Origin: an uncultured Chloroflexota bacterium
GTDB lineage: Bacteria > Chloroflexota > Dehalococcoidia > Dehalococcoidales > RBG-16-60-22
Length of the DNA: 15,703 nt
Direction of reading: 5' to 3'
Assembly (NCBI GenBank): GCA_903915565.1
Contig: CAIWTG010000200.1
Location: 1 to 15,703, forward strand
Notes under the pieces: generated by a model
What the model saw: the letters and a program-made list of their open reading frames with translations, nothing else
Databases searched by the model: none
What the model was told of the DNA's origin: nothing
Shown: positions 6,617 to 11,966 of the stretch, in pieces
How positions within the stretch are numbered: position 1 is the stretch's first letter
Layout: each line of letters opens with the position of its first letter
Made by a program: the position numbers and the translations under genes

Positions 6617-7279
6617 TTACAGCCATGGGAAAACATTGAACTTGATGTAGCTGAAGTTTTCCTTTACTCTTTCTGCGCCGGCAACAATGTCCATGTGGCC
6701 GGGCAGTAAATATTCGATATCAAGTTTCGCGAGCGCCTCAATAGATTGTTTCAGAGCTTCCGCGTCGCCGCCGGGCAGGTCAACGCGCCCGGTATTCATC
6801 TCAAATAGCACATCGCCGCAAATAAGCGCTTTTTCTTTAGGCAGGTAATAGCACACACAGTCCGGCGAGTGCCCCGGGCATGGTATCATCTCTATTTCTA
6901 TCTCACCGGCTTTCAGGAGCTTTTCGTCTAATAGATAGTCCTCTTTAAACTCCACCGGCTCCACTCCCAAAAGCCTGTCGGCCTCTAGTACGACTAAATT
7001 GTAATTCTTTTTCTGGAAGGGGTGGAGGGCGATTTTGGCGCCGGATAGTTTTTTAAAAGCTTCGTTGGCGGTACGGTGGTCGATGTGCAGGTGCGTATTA
7101 ACAATTATCCCGATATCCTTGGGGTCGATGCCGTCCTGGTGCATCATGCCCACCTTGGTGGCTAAAAATTGCGTATTCCCCGGGTCGATGATGATGCTGG
7201 GATTGCTTTTTATAATGTAGGTATTACTGTCCAGCATCCCCTGTTCGGGATAAAAATATAGATTATTTGTCAATTTCAT
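6617..7279 (-). CDS. MBL-fold metallo-hydrolase (glyoxalase II-like)
   Basis: A 220-residue metallo-beta-lactamase-fold hydrolase with a complete two-metal site: THLHIDH (His63, His65, Asp67, His68), His137 in CPGHSPD, Asp156 in ICGDVLF, and His195 in LPGH. No signal peptide is present, so it is cytoplasmic. The overall pattern resembles glyoxalase II-like thioester or ester hydrolases, but the substrate is not readable from the sequence. GGAGA lies nine bases before the ATG. It is the first gene of the MBL-pncC-rph group and diverges from a small membrane-peptide gene. A weak promoter candidate is at 7335-7363. Confidence 0.9.
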   Translation of the reverse strand: MKLTNNLYFYPEQGMLDSNTYIIKSNPSIIIDPGNTQFLATKVGMMHQDGIDPKDIGIIVNTHLHIDHRTANEAFKKLSGAKIALHPFQKKNYNLVVLEADRLLGVEPVEFKEDYLLDEKLLKAGEIEIEMIPCPGHSPDCVCYYLPKEKALICGDVLFEMNTGRVDLPGGDAEALKQSIEALAKLDIEYLLPGHMDIVAGAERVKENFSYIKFNVFPWL

Positions 7280-7334
7280 GTTATATTATCTCCAAACGTA
7301 CCTGCGTTTACGGCTGACCTCATTATTATATATC

Positions 7335-7363
7335 ATTATATTAAGGAGGCTAAAGTATGGGAA
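7335..7363 (-). promoter_or_regulatory. Possible promoter for the MBL-pncC-rph group
   Basis: Minus strand: TTCCCA (7358-7363, 4 of 6), 17-base spacer, TATAAT (7335-7340). A second TATAAT occurs about ten bases downstream. The stretch is AT-rich, and the -35 would lie within the start of the divergent small gene, so the call is tentative. Confidence 0.3.
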
Positions 7364-7557
7364 TAATAGTTATAATCCTGGCAATGTTATCCATTATTTG
7401 TATGGGTTTGAGCATCGTCAATATACTGAACGTATCTTCCGCGCCTATCATTAGCGCTAGCCTGACCTGGACGTTCTGGCTAGGTATGGCGGGGTATCTA
7501 ATGCTTTGCGCCATTGTATTGATATTACTAAGCCGCGGACGGACTTCTGGAGACTAA
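7357..7557 (+). CDS. Small two-helix membrane protein
   Basis: A 66-residue, strongly hydrophobic protein with two probable transmembrane helices (about residues 2-24 and 38-60) joined by a short polar loop and ending in RGRTSGD. A strong AAGGAG stands eight bases before the ATG, which supports real translation despite the small size. I do not recognise a family. The distribution of basic residues (RGR only after the second helix) suggests that the C-terminus is cytoplasmic. It lies 27 bases upstream of the DUF167 gene on the same strand and is likely co-transcribed with it. Confidence 0.65.
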   Translation: MGIIVIILAMLSIICMGLSIVNILNVSSAPIISASLTWTFWLGMAGYLMLCAIVLILLSRGRTSGD

Positions 7558-7584
7558 CTGCATTTATCACTATCGAGAAATAAC

Positions 7585-7866
7585 TTGGATATGCCTAAAA
7601 GACCTGTAGCCCGTCTGTCGGTAAAAGTTGCACCCAACACCAGCCGCAATGAAATTGTCGGCATTAAGGAAGGGGTCGTGTACATTAAGGTTGCCGCCCC
7701 GCCCGATAAAGGCAAAGCCAATAAAGAACTGATTGCTTTTCTTGCCGACAACCTGGGAATTAAAAAATCTGCTTTACTCATCGTCAAAGGCCAGACCAGC
7801 CGCCATAAGACCATTGTTATCGAGGGGATGAGCGTCGTTGAGATTTTGAAACGTCTGACTTCTTAG
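7585..7866 (+). CDS. DUF167 / YggU family protein
   Basis: A 93-residue protein matching the whole YggU/DUF167 domain: VKVAPNTSRNEIVGI, then VYIKVAAPPDKGKANKELIAFLADNLGIKKSALLIVKGQTSRHKTIVIEG. The APPDKGKAN and G..SRHK segments are the family signatures. These proteins are small alpha/beta proteins of unknown biochemical role, widely kept next to YggT-type membrane proteins. Here the upstream neighbour is also a tiny membrane protein, though not obviously YggT. The start is either the TTG at 7585 (GAGA seven bases upstream) or the ATG at 7591; the sequence does not decide. A strong terminator follows ten bases after the stop. Confidence 0.92.
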   Translation: MDMPKRPVARLSVKVAPNTSRNEIVGIKEGVVYIKVAAPPDKGKANKELIAFLADNLGIKKSALLIVKGQTSRHKTIVIEGMSVVEILKRLTS

Positions 7867-7875
7867 GGAAAAAGT

Positions 7876-7907
7876 AAGGGGGGCTTTCGCCCCCCTTTTT
7901 ATTTTTG
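7876..7907. terminator. Strong, probably bidirectional intrinsic terminator
   Basis: A perfect 9-bp stem (AAGGGGGGC at 7876-7884, loop TTTC, GCCCCCCTT at 7889-7897) is followed by TTTATTTTTG on the plus strand. On the minus strand the stem is followed by AC and then TTTTT. It lies between the DUF167 stop (7866) and the lipoprotein stop (7912), so it can end both convergent transcripts. Confidence 0.92.
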
Positions 7908-7911
7908 TTTA

Positions 7912-9060
7912 TTAAGCCTTCTTCGACTTCTTGCGTCTACGCCACCAGGCAAAGTAAAGAATCACTAGGATGGCAATCCAGACCGGACTAAATATGCCCA
8001 GCCCGATAAAGAAAGCCCCAAGCCCATGCCCAAAAGCAACCAGACCATTCCAGGCGCTGTCAACGACACCTCCCGCGCTCCACCCGGCCGCCACGGTGAT
8101 ATAATTCTCCCTCGTGGCTACATCTGTGCCGCCTTTATCGTCGGTTACTTTAAGGGTAACGGTAAAATTGCCCTCGGAGTTATAAACGTGTGTCGGCTGT
8201 GCTTCGGTGCTGGTTTTACCGTCGCCAAAATCCCATTCATACGTGTAGGGAGAAAAACCACCGCTAACATTTGGGGTAAATTGGACGCCGGTTCCTGCTT
8301 TAATGTTCCGCGTGTCGGCGGTGAACTCAGCAATCAGCTTTGACTGCTGCAGCGTGACGGAAAATAATGCCAGTCTGGCGCTATCGGACAGATATTGCAT
8401 CTGGCCCTTTATTAGTTCAATCTGCTCGCGGGTGCTGGTTAGCTGTTGCTGTACCGATAAAATGTCTGCAACTGTCCCGGCCTTGGTCATTAGTGCCAGT
8501 AGCTGTGTTTCGCTGGCCTCAAGGTTGCGCAGTTTGGCATTGAGGTCGGTATAATCCTGCGTCACGTCTTGTCCGTTGGTTGACTCCGATTTAACGTCTA
8601 CCGCCAGATTATGCAGTGCCGCTATTGTGTCGTCAAAGCGTTCCGCCAGCACTCTAAAACTGATGGAGGCATAGAGTTGATTCTGGTCCTCGCCAACGTT
8701 GGAGTAAACGACAAAGCCCCCGAAGTTCGTCGCCAGGGTGGTAATTTGCGCCATCACTGAACTAACGTTGTCCACAACGATGGTGATGTAGGCGTTCTTG
8801 ATAACCATCCGGTCGGAGCTTGTATATGGTACATTAGGACCCGCTGTTAACGAGCCGCCGCTGGATTTATCTTGACCAACCGTCATGGTGGCAGGAACGG
8901 GAGCGCCATAGGAACCTGAAAGCATTGTTTGCGTTGTAGTCGCCGTCACGTGATAAGTGTCGCCTTCCCAATTAGGTGTCCCCGCCAATTCTCCTCCCGC
9001 GCAGCCCACTGCCACTAGCAGTAATGGGATAAGTAGTAAAAGAAACCATAACTTTTTCAT
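7912..9060 (-). CDS. DUF4349 lipoprotein with inserted PKD domain and C-terminal anchor
   Basis: A 382-residue envelope protein. Residues 1-20 are a lipoprotein signal with KK near the start, a Leu-rich core and AVGC as the lipobox, so Cys20 should be acylated. Residues 84-240 fit DUF4349: RMVIKNAYITIVVDNVS, GGFV, a coiled-coil stretch around DLNAKLRNLEASETQLLALM and QQQLTSTREQIELIKGQ, then ARLALFSVTL. Residues 243-324 are a PKD-like beta-sandwich with YEWDFGDG, THVY and GNFTVTLKVTD. Residues 350-372 form a transmembrane helix before RRRKKSKK. In the DUF4349 proteins I know, the helix follows the domain directly, so the PKD insertion is unusual. The TTG four codons upstream is part of GGAGGT, the ribosome binding site, so I start at the ATG. 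Confidence 0.88.
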   Translation of the reverse strand: MKKLWFLLLLIPLLLVAVGCAGGELAGTPNWEGDTYHVTATTTQTMLSGSYGAPVPATMTVGQDKSSGGSLTAGPNVPYTSSDRMVIKNAYITIVVDNVSSVMAQITTLATNFGGFVVYSNVGEDQNQLYASISFRVLAERFDDTIAALHNLAVDVKSESTNGQDVTQDYTDLNAKLRNLEASETQLLALMTKAGTVADILSVQQQLTSTREQIELIKGQMQYLSDSARLALFSVTLQQSKLIAEFTADTRNIKAGTGVQFTPNVSGGFSPYTYEWDFGDGKTSTEAQPTHVYNSEGNFTVTLKVTDDKGGTDVATRENYITVAAGWSAGGVVDSAWNGLVAFGHGLGAFFIGLGIFSPVWIAILVILYFAWWRRRKKSKKA

Positions 9061-9064
9061 AATG

Positions 9065-9070
9065 ACCTCC
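9065..9070 (-). promoter_or_regulatory. Ribosome binding site that fixes the lipoprotein start
   Basis: GGAGGT on the minus strand, four bases before the ATG at 9058-9060. It overlaps the TTG of the longer open frame, which rules that start out. Confidence 0.85.
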
Positions 9071-9091
9071 AAACAAGAAATTGTTACGCCT

Positions 9092-9097
9092 ATTATA
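9092..9097 (-). promoter_or_regulatory. Possible -10 box for the lipoprotein gene
   Basis: A perfect TATAAT on the minus strand, 31 bases upstream of the start codon, in the short gap after the ModE-like gene. No convincing -35 is at the right distance, so read-through from the ModE-like gene is an alternative. Confidence 0.3.
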
Positions 9098-9153
9098 ACG
9101 CTAAAAACAATATTAAGTTAGACGTGCCGCGGAGAATGGTGGATTACCTGGTT

Positions 9154-9549
9154 TTACTGATTGAGGATATCTCTAATCTGGGTGCGCTTTTCCAGATACT
9201 CTTTAACAATTCGGCGTCCTTCATCGGTTAGATGGGTGTTACCGCCTCTGCGTCCGCCGATGGATTTCACGACCAGCGGTGTCGCTGCCAGTCGGTTCAT
9301 AGCTTCTACCCACAGCCAGGCGTTGCGGTAGGCCAGCTTCATCGAACGGGCGGCGGCTGATATCGAGCCAAGTTTATCGATGCGTTCTAATAGCGTTACC
9401 CTGCCCCACCCCATAAAAAGTTTGCCGTCTTTTTCCAGCCAGACCTTGCTTCGCAACACAACGCCCATTTCCGGCTCATGACCGGAGCGCGCACCATGCC
9501 TCACACCGAATTCCGGTATCAGGTTATTTGACCGCTCATTTTTTGACAT
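9154..9549 (-). CDS. ModE-like winged-helix regulator without molybdate-binding domain
   Basis: A 131-residue protein matching the N-terminal DNA-binding domain of ModE (LysR-type HTH). Visible are LFMGWGRVTLLERIDKLGSISAAARSMKLAYRNAWLWVEAMN (about 45-85), with the recognition helix in SAAARSMKLAYRNAW, then the wing GGRRGGNTHLTDEGRRIV (98-115). The C-terminal Mop domains that bind molybdate in full-length ModE (about 260 residues) are missing, so it is either a constitutive binder or senses through another factor. The first 30 residues are polar and probably disordered. In this family the targets are typically molybdate transport or molybdoenzyme genes, none of which is in the window. A canonical promoter with an overlapping palindrome lies just upstream, which points to autorepression. 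Confidence 0.87.
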   Translation of the reverse strand: MSKNERSNNLIPEFGVRHGARSGHEPEMGVVLRSKVWLEKDGKLFMGWGRVTLLERIDKLGSISAAARSMKLAYRNAWLWVEAMNRLAATPLVVKSIGGRRGGNTHLTDEGRRIVKEYLEKRTQIRDILNQ

Positions 9550-9568
9550 TATCGACGTTCCGAATGGT

Positions 9569-9588
9569 TTATATTATCAACAATATAA
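9569..9588. promoter_or_regulatory. Palindrome over the ModE-like promoter (putative operator)
   Basis: Perfect 7-bp inverted repeat TTATATT (9569-9575) and AATATAA (9582-9588) with a 6-base spacer. The right arm continues as AATATAACG, which resembles the TATAACG-type half sites of E. coli ModE operators as I recall them. It overlaps the -10 box and much of the spacer of the promoter at 9571-9599. Confidence 0.55.
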
Positions 9589-9599
9589 CGCCGTGTCAA
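9571..9599 (-). promoter_or_regulatory. Sigma70 promoter of the ModE-like gene
   Basis: Minus strand: perfect TTGACA (9594-9599), 17-base spacer, TAATAT (9571-9576). Transcription would start near 9564, giving a leader of about 15 bases that carries a GGA before the ATG. Confidence 0.75.
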
Positions 9600-9617
9600 A
9601 TACAAAAAACTCTCACC

Positions 9618-9665
9618 TGTGATGTTTTTGTGATAATTCGCCAAGATTTTGTGATGTGTTTGTGA
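9618..9665 (+). repeat. Helically phased TGTGA direct repeats
   Basis: TGTGATGTTTTTGTGA (9618-9633) recurs as TGTGATGTGTTTGTGA (9650-9665), with one mismatch in 16 and 32 bases between starts. The pentamer TGTGA therefore starts at 9618, 9629, 9650 and 9661, with steps of 11, 21 and 11 bases, close to one, two and one helical turns. The array lies about 100 bases upstream of the small HTH gene and behind the ModE-like promoter. Confidence 0.7.
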
Positions 9666-9765
9666 GCGCTAAACTCTATCATTCAAAGCGTATGCGTCAA
9701 ACGACTGCTTCGGTTAAAAGGGATAGAACAAGAATAGCGTACATAATCATGCTAAGGAGAAAACC

Positions 9766-9984
9766 ATGTCGAAAAAGAACTCTTTAGAACACGTGCGATT
9801 AACCTCGGGCGATATCGCGGCTTATTGCCAGGTCAGCAAAAGCACCGTGCTCGACTGGATTAAGAGCAAGAGATTGAAAGCCTTCCAGCTGCCCAGCGGA
9901 CATTACCGGATTGACCGGAACGACTTTAGAACCTTCCTGACGCAATGGAACATGCCCGTTAGAGGCTGGCCGTTCGAAACCTAG
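9766..9984 (+). CDS. Excisionase/BldC-like helix-turn-helix protein
   Basis: A 72-residue protein made of one MerR/excisionase-type HTH (HTH_17) domain: LTSGDIAAYCQVSKSTVLDWIKSKRLKAFQLPSGHYRIDRNDFRTFL (12-58), with the conserved S.STV.DWI helix and the GHYRI wing. The start is firm, with AAGGAGA five bases upstream. Such small proteins act either as phage excisionases or as BldC-like regulators; no integrase, phage or attachment site is nearby, so regulation is more likely. The tail NMPVRGWPF resembles the linker that, in some proteins I recall, joins this domain to a response-regulator receiver, so it may be a cut-down derivative. It diverges from the ModE-like gene across a 216-base control region and is convergent with the SDR gene, with no terminator in the 25-base gap. 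Confidence 0.85.
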   Translation: MSKKNSLEHVRLTSGDIAAYCQVSKSTVLDWIKSKRLKAFQLPSGHYRIDRNDFRTFLTQWNMPVRGWPFET

Positions 9985-10009
9985 AACCCCTTAATTCAAC
10001 TTCATTATT

Positions 10010-10747
10010 CTAAGACGTGCTTAGCTGAATGAGCTGCCCCGCCATATAACTGCACTTGTCCGACGCCAAAAAAGCCACCACCGGCGCTACATCCACCGGC
10101 TCGCAGAGCCGCTTTAGCACCGAGGACTGTCTTTCGCCTTCAAACATTTCGCTCGGGGCGCGGTGGGTGAGCCCCGTCTTGCCAAGCCCGGGACCGACTG
10201 CGTTAACAATGACCCCTTGAGACCCGACCTCCCTCGCCAGGGCTTTGGTAAATTGGACGACGCCCCCCTTGGCCGCCCCGTAAATAGAGATGCCGGGGAC
10301 GCCCTGCCCGCCGGACGTGTTGATAATACGTCCGTATTTGCGTTTGAGCATATGAGGCAAAACTGCGCGGGCGACCCGTATCTGCCCCAATAGATTCACC
10401 CCGATGTCGAATTCCCAGTCCTCCGGCGTCATTTCCATAAAAGGACGCTCCCGGCTGCTGGCTCCGGCGTTATTGACAAGGATATCAATCCTCCCGAATT
10501 TTTTAATCGCCTGTTCAACCATGTCATCAACATCCGCCTGCTTGGTGACGTCTGTTTTCACCGCCAGCGCTCTGCGCCCCAGGGCCTCAACCTGCTTCGC
10601 GGTTTGCCTGGTGCCGTCAAGGTCAATATCTGCGGCGATGATATCGCACCCTTCCTCTCCCAGAGTTAAACATATTGCCCTGCCATAGCCTATCTGGCTG
10701 CCGGCGCCGGTCACCAGCGCCACTTTGTCTTTAAGCTGAAGGTCCAT
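10010..10747 (-). CDS. Short-chain dehydrogenase/reductase (SDR)
   Basis: A 245-residue classical SDR that oxidises or reduces an alcohol/ketone with a nicotinamide cofactor. Cofactor loop TGAGSQIGYG (13-22), with an extra residue relative to the common TGxxxGIG; Asp40 at the end of the second strand favours NAD(H); NNAG 92-95; the likely catalytic set is Asn118, Ser145, Tyr156 and Lys160 (YGAAK); GPG at 185-187. The C-terminus ends GQLIQLSTS, where most relatives have GQ.i.vDGG followed by a few residues, so it is slightly short, but there is no sign of a frameshift. GGGAGG precedes the ATG. It begins nine bases after the MBL-fold gene, so the two are co-transcribed and may act on the same compound; the substrate is unknown. 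Confidence 0.93.
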   Translation of the reverse strand: MDLQLKDKVALVTGAGSQIGYGRAICLTLGEEGCDIIAADIDLDGTRQTAKQVEALGRRALAVKTDVTKQADVDDMVEQAIKKFGRIDILVNNAGASSRERPFMEMTPEDWEFDIGVNLLGQIRVARAVLPHMLKRKYGRIINTSGGQGVPGISIYGAAKGGVVQFTKALAREVGSQGVIVNAVGPGLGKTGLTHRAPSEMFEGERQSSVLKRLCEPVDVAPVVAFLASDKCSYMAGQLIQLSTS

Positions 10748-10756
10748 ACCGCCTCC

Positions 10757-11563
10757 CTATTTCGTCAAAATTTCGTAAAGCCTCGTCACGTTCATCTGGA
10801 TGATGCCGTTGGTGCGTTCATCACGGGGCAGGTTGGGGAATTCTTTAGCCATCGTGATTTTGCTTTGTACTTCCTGTAAAGTCATCCCCTTCTTGATGGC
10901 ATCCTTGATAGTGTTCAGCCAGATGGTGACGGTGTCGTACATTTCTTTAATGCATTTTTTGTCGCCGACGTCCCCATGCCCGGGAACCACGTAATCGACG
11001 TCGTATTTTTCCATCTCTTTAAGCGTTTTCAGCCAGGCGTCAGGGACGCATTGGTGGAAGAAGGGAATGGTGCGGCTGATATTGTCCGACGTGAATATGG
11101 TTCTTTCTTCCGGCACATAAACCGCCACCTGGTAAGGTGTATGCCCCGGCATATGAATCAGGTGGAAACTATGGTCGCCAAGGTAAAAAGTAAGCCGGTC
11201 CGTCAGCGTAATATCCGGCGGGCGGTATCTAAAGTCCTTATCCAGTTGTGTGCCCGGCGCTGTCCTCTGCAGCATTGCCTTAAGATCTTCCACTTTGGAG
11301 GCGAGGATAGCGTCGCGTGTGCCCTCGTGTGTAATCAACGTCCCCCCGAAGTAGCAATCGCCGGAAATATGGTCGCCGTGCGGCTCGGTGTTAACTACAT
11401 AGCGCACCTCACCGAATTTGGATATCTCCGCCGCGTGCTGTTTCGCCATAGCCGGAACCATCGGCGTATCGATTATTACGACTCCCTCTTTTGTGACCAC
11501 ACAGCTTGAGTTGCACAAGCTTATTTTGCTTTCCACATAGACATTTTTCGTGATTTTTTCCAT
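10757..11563 (-). CDS. MBL-fold hydrolase with Glu in the metal-binding motif
   Basis: A 268-residue MBL-fold protein. The usual HxHxDH motif reads E60-P-H62-G-D64-H65 (NTEPHGDHISG); the other ligands are kept: His141 (MPGHTPY), Asp160 (TSDNIS) and His196 (VPGHG). Loss of the first zinc-binding His occurs in some lineages of the superfamily, and the Glu may still bind metal. No signal peptide is present. The C-terminal 60 residues are helical. The open frame extends to 11626, but the start is set at the ATG 11561-11563: AGGAG is six bases upstream and the predicted promoter (11598-11626) lies over the extra codons. It leads a two-gene operon with the SDR. Possible activities are ester, lactone or thioester hydrolysis. 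Confidence 0.88.
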   Translation of the reverse strand: MEKITKNVYVESKISLCNSSCVVTKEGVVIIDTPMVPAMAKQHAAEISKFGEVRYVVNTEPHGDHISGDCYFGGTLITHEGTRDAILASKVEDLKAMLQRTAPGTQLDKDFRYRPPDITLTDRLTFYLGDHSFHLIHMPGHTPYQVAVYVPEERTIFTSDNISRTIPFFHQCVPDAWLKTLKEMEKYDVDYVVPGHGDVGDKKCIKEMYDTVTIWLNTIKDAIKKGMTLQEVQSKITMAKEFPNLPRDERTNGIIQMNVTRLYEILTK

Positions 11564-11569
11564 CTTTCT

Positions 11570-11574
11570 CTCCT
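11570..11574 (-). promoter_or_regulatory. Ribosome binding site that fixes the MBL start at 11563
   Basis: AGGAG on the minus strand, six bases before the ATG at 11561-11563; the upstream in-frame starts have no comparable site. Confidence 0.85.
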
Positions 11575-11597
11575 GCAATAATATCGGTTTCTTCCTT

Positions 11598-11626
11598 ACT
11601 TTAGACAGACGGAGGAACCGTGTCAA
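11598..11626 (-). promoter_or_regulatory. Sigma70 promoter of the MBL-SDR operon
   Basis: Minus strand: perfect TTGACA (11621-11626), 17-base spacer, TAAAGT (11598-11603, 4 of 6). Transcription would start near 11591, about 28 bases before the chosen ATG. Confidence 0.6.
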
Positions 11627-11714
11627 GTTGCATTAGGACAAGAAAATCCTTAAAATGGTATCAGTTTTATACAATCTATATACTGGGTGAATATATATAG
11701 GTAGTTACTCGTAC

Positions 11715-11743
11715 TTGACAATCTCACGTAGACACTATATATT
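11715..11743 (+). promoter_or_regulatory. Sigma70 promoter of the peptide-importer operon
   Basis: Perfect TTGACA (11715-11720), 17-base spacer, TATATT (11738-11743). Transcription would begin near 11750, leaving about 215 untranslated bases before the binding-protein gene. A second TTGACA at 11899-11904 lacks a good -10. Confidence 0.7.
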
Positions 11744-11770
11744 AAGCTAGCCCAGAAAAAGTATTAATGC

Positions 11771-11814
11771 ATGGAAAAATCACTCAAATAAAGTGAATTC
11801 CATAGTTATTTTTT
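11771..11814 (+). terminator. Terminator-like hairpin in the importer leader (possible attenuator)
   Basis: ATGGAA (11771-11776) pairs with TTCCAT (11798-11803) and, after a 3/1 internal loop, TCACT (11780-11784) pairs with AGTGA (11792-11796) around a 7-base loop. TTATTTTTT follows at 11806-11814. The stem is AT-rich, so its strength as a terminator is uncertain. Confidence 0.45.
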
Positions 11815-11966
11815 ATGTATTTTTGTAGAAATTTGGTAAAATAGTTAGAGAAAATTGATAAATATCCTAAGCGACAAAGGTGGGCTGTAACCATCTTTTT
11901 GACATATTATTGCAGATAAAACACATTTAACCAACAAGGTTCGTTTAAAGAATAAAAGGAGGGATA

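Larger units (their letters stand above)
11564..11966. other. 403-base AT-rich divergent control region
   Basis: No coding frame is supported here. It holds a promoter on each strand (11598-11626 minus, 11715-11743 plus), an imperfect AT palindrome (CTATATA at 11676-11682 with TATATAG at 11694-11700), and a leader of about 215 bases for the importer operon. The leader contains one clear hairpin (11771-11803) and a weaker one (7-bp AU-rich stem, 11876-11882 with 11892-11898, followed by T). No known riboswitch is recognised. Confidence 0.7.

Noticed and set aside
9618..9665. CRISPR or plasmid-type iterons
   Set aside because: Only two 16-base units with a 16-base gap, no Cas or Rep gene nearby, and no further copies; better read as a regulator site.
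9766..9984. Phage excisionase of an integrated element
   Set aside because: No integrase, attachment repeats, tRNA or phage genes in the window; the protein fits regulatory BldC-like HTH proteins equally well.
10010..10040. Frameshift at the SDR C-terminus
   Set aside because: The usual final GG is absent, but the frame is open up to a normal stop and no other frame continues with a matching tail.
11564..11626. N-terminal extension of the MBL-fold protein
   Set aside because: The extra codons coincide with the predicted promoter, and a clear AGGAG precedes the ATG at 11563.
11676..11700. CTATATA/TATATAG inverted repeat upstream of the importer promoter
   Set aside because: The arms are pure A/T apart from the outer base and sit in very AT-rich sequence, so chance is a sufficient explanation; noted only as a weak operator candidate.
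11750..11966. Known riboswitch in the importer leader
   Set aside because: I could not match the leader to conserved motifs of SAM, cobalamin, TPP, lysine, glycine or T-box elements.
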